This document shows positions 1-5,056 of a stretch of 6,307 nt of DNA, piece by piece. Both the position numbers and the translations under genes were made by a program. The number at the start of each line of letters is the position of its first letter. Within the stretch, counting starts at the first letter, position 1. The notes below the pieces were generated by a model, which had not been told where the DNA came from, ran no database searches, and saw nothing but the letters and a program-made list of their open reading frames with translations. This DNA comes from Desulfurococcales archaeon. GTDB taxonomy: Archaea; Thermoproteota; Thermoprotei_A; Sulfolobales; WAQK01. The stretch spans positions 1 through 6,307 of the forward strand of contig JALURJ010000040.1 in assembly GCA_027016915.1 (NCBI GenBank). Reading direction: 5' to 3'.

Positions 1-7
1 ATGCCGG

Positions 8-802
8 GTGCAGCATGCGACCATAAGGATACCAGTGCTCAGCTTCGCCCCCGGAACAACCTACCTCGTGGTGGAGCTGAGAAACAAGCCCGGAGTCATG
101 GCCGGAATACTCGAGGTTTTCCGGGGATTGGGAATTAACGTGCTTGAAGGTGTCCACAGCCGGGGAGAGGCCGAGGATAAGGGCTACTGGATAGCCCTAA
201 TAGAGGTCCCGAGAACCCTCAAGGAGGACGACATAACTAGACGCATAAAACGGGTTGATGGAGTGATAGATGCCAGCATTGGAGCCAAGATCCACGGCTC
301 TGCAAGGTTTCCGCCCGTCCAGGTTAAATGGGAACTAGTGCCAGGCATGTCCGCCAGTATCTGGAGGCACCTATTCATCTCAATGTTCATTCGAGGCCTA
401 CACGAGAGGCTCGGAAGAGCGGCTTACGCCCTACTCTACCACGCTGGCTACGAGGCCGGCAAGCTCGGCGCAGAATACTGGGCCGAAATGCTCGGTACCA
501 GCGATGCCGAGGTCCTCATCGAGGCCGGAACAACCATACTTCAGAGGCTTGGCTGGTTCTCTGAGGCCAAATTCCTCGAGCTCGACGTGAAGAAGCCCAT
601 CATATCCATAGCTGTTAAGGAGAACCAGGAAGCCCATACCAAGAAGTCAGACCACCCCACATGCTACTTCACCTCCGGGATATTCTCAGGCTACGTGTCG
701 ACGGTCTTAGGGAAACCAGTAAGGATGGAGGAGGTGAGCTGCCAGGCACGCGGGGACCCCCACTGCGTCTTCGTGTCAACCTCAGGGCCTACACCTAGAT
801 AG
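8..802 (+). CDS. ACT domain + V4R (4-vinyl reductase-like) domain protein, possibly 5'-incomplete
   Basis: Two-domain ligand-binding protein of 264 aa as read from GTG at 8. Residues about 17-95 resemble an ACT domain (YLVVELRNKPGVMAGILEVF, then a second half ending in VDGVIDASIGAKIHG); such domains commonly bind amino acids. Residues about 115-258 resemble a V4R domain, a predicted small-molecule-binding fold, with its C-terminal cysteine pattern: C219 in HPTCYF, C245 in EVSCQARGD and C253 in PHCVF. Three well-placed cysteines suggest metal or ligand binding. No helix-turn-helix, signal peptide or membrane segment is visible, so it is probably a cytosolic sensor or ligand-binding protein; its substrate cannot be read from sequence. 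The frame stays open to the left edge and no clear ribosome-binding site precedes GTG 8, so the true start may lie outside the window. Its 3' end overlaps the convergent LysE-type gene by 8 bases. Domain calls are fairly sure; function is unknown. Confidence 0.8.
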   Translation: MQHATIRIPVLSFAPGTTYLVVELRNKPGVMAGILEVFRGLGINVLEGVHSRGEAEDKGYWIALIEVPRTLKEDDITRRIKRVDGVIDASIGAKIHGSARFPPVQVKWELVPGMSASIWRHLFISMFIRGLHERLGRAAYALLYHAGYEAGKLGAEYWAEMLGTSDAEVLIEAGTTILQRLGWFSEAKFLELDVKKPIISIAVKENQEAHTKKSDHPTCYFTSGIFSGYVSTVLGKPVRMEEVSCQARGDPHCVFVSTSGPTPR

Positions 803-1451
803 GGAGCAGGCCCTTACCCCCCAGAGCCTTCAATAGCATATCTACAGCAAACAGGACGAGGACCACGCCGAGAACGGCGAGGAAAACCCTGTATCTTGCT
901 CCTCCAAACCTTTTGGCTCCCAGAGAGGCCAGATATGCCAGCAGCGCAAGCCACGCGTAATCATACGATACATGCAGGACATAGACCGCAGCACCCGAGG
1001 CTCCGAGGCCCGAGGCCCCCTCCACTATGGGGAGACCCACACTCACCCACCAAACGAGGAAGTAAGGATTTAGCCCTGTAAGCAGGAGACCCACAAGGAA
1101 GGGGTTGGAGACCACCCTACCGCCAGAAAAGGACATGTTTTCAAAACTCACCTCAACCCCCCTCCACGCATCCCTAAGAACCATGTACGCGAAGAACAGG
1201 ACAAAGATGGAGGCCGCTATGAGCATGGCCTTCTCCACAGGGCCGCTTATGCCGACACTCCTAGTGAAAAATACTAGAAGCATAAAGTAGGGAAGCTCGA
1301 AGGCCATGTGGCCAACAGCTATCAGCACACCAGCCTTCCACCCATCCCTCGCACCCAGCACCATGGCTGACACGCTTAAGGGACCGGGTGAGAGGGCCCC
1401 TGAGGGCGTTATGATGGCAGTTACCAGCAGCACCCCCGCCAGGCCAGCCAT
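795..1451 (-). CDS. LysE/RhtB family amino-acid exporter
   Basis: Integral membrane protein of 218 aa, near the usual 200-220 aa of LysE/RhtB translocators, which export amino acids or related small metabolites across the cytoplasmic membrane. The N-terminal family signature is clear: SPGP at residues 21-24, followed by VLGARDGWKAG (31-41) at the end of the first membrane segment. The second-half signature is GLNPYFLVWW (126-135). About six hydrophobic segments can be drawn: 3-27, 42-64, 73-94, 115-140, 150-177 and 188-209. The start is ATG 1451, with AGGT eight bases upstream as a modest ribosome-binding site. It converges on the ACT-V4R gene with overlapping stop ends, so the two are not one operon. 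A nearby ACT domain and an amino-acid exporter is suggestive but may be chance. The substrate cannot be predicted. Confidence 0.9.
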   Translation of the reverse strand: MAGLAGVLLVTAIITPSGALSPGPLSVSAMVLGARDGWKAGVLIAVGHMAFELPYFMLLVFFTRSVGISGPVEKAMLIAASIFVLFFAYMVLRDAWRGVEVSFENMSFSGGRVVSNPFLVGLLLTGLNPYFLVWWVSVGLPIVEGASGLGASGAAVYVLHVSYDYAWLALLAYLASLGAKRFGGARYRVFLAVLGVVLVLFAVDMLLKALGGKGLLPI

Positions 1452-1483
1452 CGCTCGGACCTAAAACCATGCATACCCTGCAG

Positions 1484-1524
1484 GTGGGAAATAAAACTAT
1501 CTATCCATGGGTACACGTTCCCAC
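1484..1524 (-). promoter_or_regulatory. Candidate promoter of the LysE-type gene, framed by an inverted repeat
   Basis: Read on the minus strand, AGTTTTATTT (about 1489-1498) is a TATA-like box 38-47 bases before ATG 1451, which would put transcription start near 1468 and give a leader of roughly 17 bases. A perfect 7-base inverted repeat, GTGGGAA at 1484-1490 and TTCCCAC at 1518-1524, brackets this box with a 27-base spacer. It could be a regulator site. Alternatively the arms plus the internal T-rich run could help end transcription of the winged-helix gene, whose stop is at 1534. Nothing else is visible in the 82-base gap. Confidence 0.35.
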
Positions 1525-1533
1525 AAGTTAAGC

Positions 1534-1818
1534 CTAGAATCGGAGGCCCAGCTGCTCCAGCAGCCTCTTAGCCCTCCTAAGCTCCTGAAGGGTTTCCATC
1601 CCTTTCTGGGTAAGCGTGTAGTAGACCCTATCCTCATCGGTAACCTCGCTGACAAGCCCCACGTTCTCCAGGTGTTCTAGCATCTGCCGCAGCCTGTCGT
1701 AGGGGAGTCTTGCCGCATACATTATCCTAGTAGCTGGCGCCCTCCCCTCGCTAGCTATGGCCTGGAGGATGTCGTACACTATGCCAGCCTGACTTCTATA
1801 CTTAGCCTTGCCTGCCAC
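1534..1818 (-). CDS. Winged-helix DNA-binding regulator (HTH_45/ArnR1-like)
   Basis: Small cytosolic DNA-binding protein of 94 aa, the whole chain being one winged helix. Counting from GTG 1818: helix 1 is IVYDILQAIASEG (13-25), the helix-turn-helix spans about 27-55 (APATRIMYAARLPYDRLRQML, HLENVGLV), and a beta wing follows with EDRVYYTLTQKG (62-73). A charged C-terminal helix, about 74-91, may dimerise. This is the pattern of the archaeal HTH_45 regulators. Two GTG starts exist: 1827 has GAGG almost touching it, while 1818 has GGGGTGG (1824-1830) five bases upstream, the same spacing seen before RaSEA and ArcS, so I prefer 1818. It overlaps the end of the upstream membrane-protein gene and is almost certainly co-transcribed and translationally coupled with it. 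I infer that it controls the divergent promoter region at 2477-2596. The effector is unknown; no cysteine or obvious metal site is present in it. Confidence 0.85.
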   Translation of the reverse strand: MAGKAKYRSQAGIVYDILQAIASEGRAPATRIMYAARLPYDRLRQMLEHLENVGLVSEVTDEDRVYYTLTQKGMETLQELRRAKRLLEQLGLRF

Positions 1819-2476
1819 CCTCCCCACCCCTCAGCCCTGCAGCTATGGCTAGGAGGCTGCTGGGCCTCAACGCCTCAGCCAGCGCTATGAGCCAAGCAGT
1901 CCCTGAGACAACTGCTAGTAGCCTGAGAACATGGGATATCAGCATAACCATGTAGCCAGCGGTTCCGGCATCAAGCCTCGAGTACTGGAGCTTGTCGAAA
2001 GTTATCATCGAAAGTATGGAGATGGAGAAGGCGTCCCCGCCCAGCAGCAGGCTGGTGGCCGAGACGGCCAGCACGCCGCCCTGGACGCCGGGCTCTTCCA
2101 CCCGCACCCTTTCCGTCAGGATGCCTGCAAGTATGAAGGCGTAGGCTAAGGGAAACACCAGCCCAGCATAGCTAACCATGTCCCAGGACACACTCTCCTC
2201 ACCCGCAGGCCAGGGGTGGACCATGCCATGCATCCACCCATGGCCCATGGGGTACTGCGGCTCCACAACGGCTTGAGCCTCACTGTAAGCCAGATAGCCC
2301 GCTATGCCGGAGAAGATAAGTGCCGCTGAGAGGGCTGAGAACCCGAGGCCTAGCAGGAGTAGGCCCCTGCTGCTTATCAGCCTGTGGAGGGCGAACACCT
2401 TGTAGGCAATAAAGAGGGCCAGGGGTGCGGCCAGAGCGTCTAGCAGTGCTATGGCCAGCATCACTTCGTGGTACAT
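1802..2476 (-). CDS. Five-segment membrane protein with a His/Met/Trp-rich external loop
   Basis: Not matched to a named family. It has 224 aa with about five hydrophobic segments: 5-28, 38-62, 99-120, 133-155 and 172-200. The first connecting loop carries K26, H31, R32 and R37 and should be inside, which puts the N-terminus and the loop at 64-97 outside. That outer loop holds the notable feature, PMGHGWMHGMVHPW (76-89): three His, three Met and two Trp in fourteen residues, a composition typical of soft-metal or haem-edge sites. H3 and H182 lie at or in membrane segments. The tail is glycine-rich and encodes the ribosome-binding sequence of the next gene. Start ATG 2476 is preceded by GGAGGG about nine bases upstream. 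It shares an overlap with the winged-helix gene and is divergent from the gene at 2597, whose product carries a similar His/Met stretch. Metal sensing or transport is inference only. Confidence 0.8.
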   Translation of the reverse strand: MYHEVMLAIALLDALAAPLALFIAYKVFALHRLISSRGLLLLGLGFSALSAALIFSGIAGYLAYSEAQAVVEPQYPMGHGWMHGMVHPWPAGEESVSWDMVSYAGLVFPLAYAFILAGILTERVRVEEPGVQGGVLAVSATSLLLGGDAFSISILSMITFDKLQYSRLDAGTAGYMVMLISHVLRLLAVVSGTAWLIALAEALRPSSLLAIAAGLRGGEGGRQG

Positions 2477-2510
2477 CTACTCAGCCCTCCCACTACTCGG
2501 ATTCGCTACC

Positions 2511-2517
2511 TATATAT
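2511..2517 (-). promoter_or_regulatory. TATA-like box for the membrane protein/regulator operon
   Basis: TATATAT lies 35-41 bases before ATG 2476 on the minus strand. Standard archaeal spacing would start transcription near 2488, leaving a short leader that begins at the ribosome-binding sequence GGAGGG (2484-2490). A second AT-rich element, TTATAAATT on the minus strand (about 2542-2550), is an alternative box that would give a leader of about 45 bases and would overlap the inverted repeat. Confidence 0.45.
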
Positions 2518-2527
2518 CTTGGTAGAC

Positions 2528-2545
2528 AATTTGTACACACAAATT
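2528..2545. promoter_or_regulatory. Candidate operator: perfect inverted repeat in a divergent promoter region
   Basis: AATTTGT-acac-ACAAATT is a perfect 7+7 inverted repeat with a four-base centre. It lies between the two start codons, 11 bases upstream of the minus-strand TATA-like box and 25 bases upstream of the plus-strand TATAs at 2571-2578. Half-site spacing of about one helical turn fits a dimeric winged-helix protein. Related TTGGT words occur at 2519-2523 and 2556-2560, with the complement ACCAA at 2583-2587. Binding by the adjacent winged-helix protein is inferred from gene position. Confidence 0.5.
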
Positions 2546-2570
2546 TATAATACATTTGGTGAACTAGACT

Positions 2571-2578
2571 TTTAAATA
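2571..2578 (+). promoter_or_regulatory. TATA box for the His/Met-rich anchored protein; transcript probably leaderless
   Basis: TTTAAATA is centred about 23 bases before ATG 2597, so transcription should begin at or within a few bases of the start codon. No GGAGG/GGTG-like ribosome-binding sequence precedes this ATG, which agrees with a leaderless message. A second AT-rich word at about 2544-2550 (TTTATAA) could serve as an upstream box. Confidence 0.55.
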
Positions 2579-2596
2579 TCGAACCAAACACATTGC

Positions 2597-3130
2597 ATGG
2601 CGAAAGAAATGAGGAAGAACACCTTAATCCTCGGAATAGGGTTGGCAGTACTGCTAGTGGCGAGCGTTGGAGTCATGGCCTATGCAGCCTATAACGCTGG
2701 GCGCATGAACGATGCACAGCAGACAGGCGAGCCTTATAGGAATAGATACCAGGCCTACGGCCCCCATATGGGCGGCTACGGCCACATGTGGGGAGGCATG
2801 CACCACGACGAGTATGCTGAGAACCGTAGGGGAGGCGGAGAGACCATGGGCGGGGAGGAAGTAGAGGTTGAGGGCAGAGTCCTCAACGTCTACGAGACCG
2901 GCACCGTAGAGATAGAGGCTGGGAACGGCACCATCTACACCGTAGTGGTGAGAGGCATGTGGCACAGCGAGGACGGCGGTGAAACCCTGTGGTACACCGA
3001 GCTCCTCGGACTAATACAGCCCGGCGAACACGTAGAGGTTGAGGGCTACCTGATGCCCAGCGGCGTCATAGGCGGCGTGCACGAAGTGGTCCTAGAGGAG
3101 GGCGTATTCACGCACCCCTGCATGGGCTGA
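2597..3130 (+). CDS. Membrane-anchored extracytoplasmic protein with His/Met/Tyr-rich linker and beta-rich domain
   Basis: Not matched to a named family. It has 177 aa. Residues 2-7 are basic and 8-32 form one hydrophobic segment (TLILGIGLAVLLVASVGVMA), either an uncleaved anchor or a signal peptide; the rest should lie outside. Residues 51-73 are rich in Tyr, His, Met and Gly (YGPHMGGYGHMWGGMHHDEY), with H57, M58, H63, M64, M68, H69 and H70 as possible metal ligands. A Gly/Glu hinge (78-88) leads to a beta-rich domain (88-172) with two similar strands, VEVEGRVLNVYE and VEVEGYLMPSG, perhaps an OB-like or small beta-barrel fold. A lone Cys sits near the end (HPCMG), and NGT at 110-112 is a potential N-glycosylation site. 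It is divergent from the membrane-protein/regulator operon and shares the control region. Metal binding is inferred from composition; the function is unknown. Confidence 0.8.
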   Translation: MAKEMRKNTLILGIGLAVLLVASVGVMAYAAYNAGRMNDAQQTGEPYRNRYQAYGPHMGGYGHMWGGMHHDEYAENRRGGGETMGGEEVEVEGRVLNVYETGTVEIEAGNGTIYTVVVRGMWHSEDGGETLWYTELLGLIQPGEHVEVEGYLMPSGVIGGVHEVVLEEGVFTHPCMG

Positions 3131-3160
3131 CCAGCAACCTCAGCCACCAACCCGCAAACA

Positions 3161-3170
3161 ATAGTTTTTC
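3161..3170 (+). terminator. Possible T-rich terminator after the anchored protein gene
   Basis: ATAGTTTTTC lies about 31 bases after the TGA at 3128-3130, in the 44-base gap between two convergent genes. Archaeal termination often uses short T runs without a strong hairpin. No hairpin is evident here. Confidence 0.4.
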
Positions 3171-3174
3171 CAAC

Positions 3175-3708
3175 CTACATCTTCGCACTCTTAGACTCGC
3201 TCAGGGTGGTTGTAAAGTGGCTTCCACCAACATGTATGAGGGCCTTGAACCTAGAGATGTCGGGTCTCCCCTCGCCGAGCGGAGGCTTGTAGTAATAGTC
3301 CACAACCCTGCCCAGCACAAGGTCGTGGTCGCCTGCGGAAACTATGTTCTCCACACTACATTCAGCGACGGCGGATGCCTCCTCGAACACCGGGGCGCTG
3401 GTTCTCCTACCCGGCTTTAGGTGGAGGCCGCTTTTCTCGATCTTGTCAGGCTCCTCCCAACCACTCACGCTTCCAAGGTAGTAGACCTCCCGCATATACC
3501 TGTATTCGAACACATTAACGGCGAACTCGCGGGACCCCTTGATCAGGGTATACGTATACCTGCGGGGCGATATGGCCACTGCAAGCATGGGCGGGTCCAG
3601 GGAGGTGGGCGTCAGCCAAGCCGCTGTCATGGCTCCAACCCTGCTGCCGTGGGAAGCTGTGACCACGTATGCCCGCATAGGGTAGAGGATATAGTACCAG
3701 CGCTTCAT
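3175..3708 (-). CDS. Flavin reductase-like FMN-binding protein
   Basis: Cytosolic flavin reductase-domain protein of 177 aa from ATG 3708, a normal length for this split-barrel FMN-binding family. Family members reduce flavins with NAD(P)H or bind FMN as flavoredoxin-like electron carriers. Visible hallmarks are VGAMTAAWLTPTSLDPPMLAVAIS (about 24-47) followed by FAVNVF, then AECSVENIVSAGDHDLVLGRVV, where GDH before a beta strand is typical, and the late histidines of ALIHVGGSHF. The frame can be extended to TTG 3738 (ten more residues) or GTG 3717. I chose ATG 3708 because GGTG (3715-3718) lies six bases upstream and a TATA-like ATTAATTA (3742-3749) in the short gap would start transcription near 3720. 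It follows the nitroreductase gene by 43 bases, so read-through from the upstream operon is also likely. The electron acceptor is unknown. Confidence 0.85.
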   Translation of the reverse strand: MKRWYYILYPMRAYVVTASHGSRVGAMTAAWLTPTSLDPPMLAVAISPRRYTYTLIKGSREFAVNVFEYRYMREVYYLGSVSGWEEPDKIEKSGLHLKPGRRTSAPVFEEASAVAECSVENIVSAGDHDLVLGRVVDYYYKPPLGEGRPDISRFKALIHVGGSHFTTTLSESKSAKM

Positions 3709-3741
3709 AAGGGGCACCGTAGATGGATCGGGCTCCAAGGT

Positions 3742-3749
3742 AATTAATG
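3742..3749 (-). promoter_or_regulatory. Possible internal promoter for the flavin reductase gene
   Basis: On the minus strand GCATTAATTACC sits immediately after the nitroreductase stop (TGA at 3754-3752) and is the only AT-rich word in a GC-rich stretch. Archaeal spacing predicts a start near 3720, giving a leader of about 12 bases before ATG 3708. Confidence 0.35.
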
Positions 3750-3751
3750 CC

Positions 3752-4360
3752 TCACCCCGGGGCGAGCGGCTGGCCCCACCTCTCCCTAAAGGCTATCTCT
3801 TTCAGAGGGAGGCGCGGAGGCTTAGACGGGGCGCCCTTAGCGTAGCCTACGGGCAGGATTGTCTGGAGCACGTATTCCTCAGGCACCCCTAGCAGCTGGT
3901 TTGCCCACCCAACCTTGGAGGGTGTGTAGGTGACTGTTGCCAGCCCTCTCTCCTCCAGGGCTAGAAGCATGTAGCCCACCGCTATCCACACGCTTTGCAC
4001 CCAGTAGGGCTCGGTCCTCCTCCCGAAAACGAATATGAGGGCCGGGGCCTCCTCTAGAAACGGCTTCCTCCAGTCTATCCCTCTCTTCCTGAACCACTCT
4101 TTCATCCAGCCGGGAGCCTTCCCGTGAAACTCCCTCTCAACCTCTTCGCAGATCTCCCTGACTCTACGCTTAGTTTCGGAGTCGGTTACCACTACGAAGC
4201 GCCAGGGCTGCCTGTTGGCTCCGGAGGGGGCCTGCCTGGCGGTCTCAAGGGCATATATTATGTCGCCCAAATCGACACTTCTCTCCTCGAAGCTCCTCAC
4301 ACTCCTCCGAGAGGATGCAAGCTCCAGCACCGTCGGCAAGAGGCCTGCACCGCTACACAC
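3752..4360 (-). CDS. Nitroreductase family flavoprotein
   Basis: FMN-dependent nitroreductase-fold oxidoreductase of 202 aa, probably a cytosolic homodimer using NAD(P)H; members reduce nitro compounds, quinones, flavins or other electron-poor substrates, and the true substrate here cannot be read. The FMN phosphate-binding segment RRSVRSF is at 18-24, APSGANRQPWRF at 44-55, a central W-rich region with WVQSVWIAVGYMLLALEERGL, and the late ILPVGYA strand. These positions are normal for the family. Start choice is uncertain: GTG 4360 has no ribosome-binding sequence, and TTG 4339 or GTG 4330 in frame would still keep RRSVRSF. It lies 24 bases after the ArcS stop and is followed by the flavin reductase gene, so the two flavoproteins probably share a transcript with the archaeosine genes. 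A TTAATA word at about 4377-4382 could be a weak promoter of its own. Confidence 0.88.
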   Translation of the reverse strand: MCSGAGLLPTVLELASSRRSVRSFEERSVDLGDIIYALETARQAPSGANRQPWRFVVVTDSETKRRVREICEEVEREFHGKAPGWMKEWFRKRGIDWRKPFLEEAPALIFVFGRRTEPYWVQSVWIAVGYMLLALEERGLATVTYTPSKVGWANQLLGVPEEYVLQTILPVGYAKGAPSKPPRLPLKEIAFRERWGQPLAPG

Positions 4361-4384
4361 TTGGCCCGGCCAGGCTATTAACAG

Positions 4385-5056
4385 TTAGGCCAGCAGCTTC
4401 CTCACGCCGTCCGCCAGGGCCCTGAGAGCCGTCGGTGTCACTAGGACTACGTCGGGGTCCTCCCTATACTGGGGAAGGCCTAGGGAAACTTCCTCCACCT
4501 CGCTGGGGGGCACAGATTCCGGCGCGAGGTTGGGTATCTCTAACCCCAGTTTCCCCGCCACGATCCCTACAGCCTTTATGCTGTCGCTGTCGTGTCTAAG
4601 GTAGGCTGCTAGCTTCTCGTAGTGGTGGCCGTGTCTGGAGAGGTATGCCTCAAGCCTCCTGGCAAGGACCTTGACGTACTCCTCCTTGATCTCGGGGGTC
4701 TCGTAGGCCGGGTTCCAGTCGTAGGCCGAGAAGGGGTAGTGCTCCTCGAGCTCCCGGGGCACGACGCCCGCATTGGTCACTATTATCTGGTGTATCTCGT
4801 TGTAATAGCCTGTCTCTCTGAGCGTCTTGATGATGAAGTAGTGTATGTAGCTCTGAGAGTAGGGCTTGCCGTAGCTGCAGGGCAGGATTAGGCCTAGCCT
4901 GTACCTCTTGGGGGGCCTGTACTCCTCCAGAATGCGCCTATGGGCCTCCTCGAACGCTGGGTGCCTGAGGTAGTATAGGCCTACGCCCCTCAGGTACTCC
5001 TTGCAGTCTCCTGCCAGGCAGAGATCGTCGCCGCTCCAAACCTTGTGGGGCTTCAC
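4385..5056 (-). CDS. arcS: Short archaeosine synthase ArcS-type protein (DUF5591 core)
   Basis: Archaeosine synthase subunit, acting in the cytosol on tRNA position 15: ArcS joins lysine to the preQ0 base and RaSEA then cleaves that adduct to leave archaeosine (established for the families). The hallmark is LPCSYGKPYSQSYIHYFI (59-76 from GTG 5056; C60, K64, P65, Y66, H72), matching the ArcS PCSxxKPYxxSxxH signature, followed by TNAGVVPRELEEHYPFSAYDW (94-114), matching the family's GVVPRELE..YP..YD block. It has 223 aa, against more than 500 for many euryarchaeal ArcS proteins. The TGT-like N-terminal and PUA parts appear missing. Translation could begin at GTG 5095, but GTG 5056 overlaps the RaSEA stop as GTGA and has GGGGGTGG (5063-5070) six bases upstream, so I chose it. 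Adjacency to RaSEA strongly supports the call; whether this compact form is sufficient is unknown. Confidence 0.82.
   Translation of the reverse strand: MKPHKVWSGDDLCLAGDCKEYLRGVGLYYLRHPAFEEAHRRILEEYRPPKRYRLGLILPCSYGKPYSQSYIHYFIIKTLRETGYYNEIHQIIVTNAGVVPRELEEHYPFSAYDWNPAYETPEIKEEYVKVLARRLEAYLSRHGHHYEKLAAYLRHDSDSIKAVGIVAGKLGLEIPNLAPESVPPSEVEEVSLGLPQYREDPDVVLVTPTALRALADGVRKLLA

Noticed and set aside
896..1290. Plus-strand frames of about 61 codons
   Set aside because: They lie antisense within the clear LysE-type gene and have no recognisable protein features.
2555..2588. TTTGGT ... ACCAAA inverted repeat around the plus-strand TATA box
   Set aside because: Only 6-base arms with a 22-base spacer in AT-rich DNA; kept only as a remark in the operator entry.
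2654..2965. Minus-strand frame of 103 codons opposite the anchored protein
   Set aside because: Its His-rich look comes from the opposite strand's Met/His codons; the plus-strand frame has a proper promoter, basic N-terminus and hydrophobic anchor.
4622..4891. Plus-strand frame of 89 codons
   Set aside because: It is the antisense shadow of the conserved ArcS-type core.
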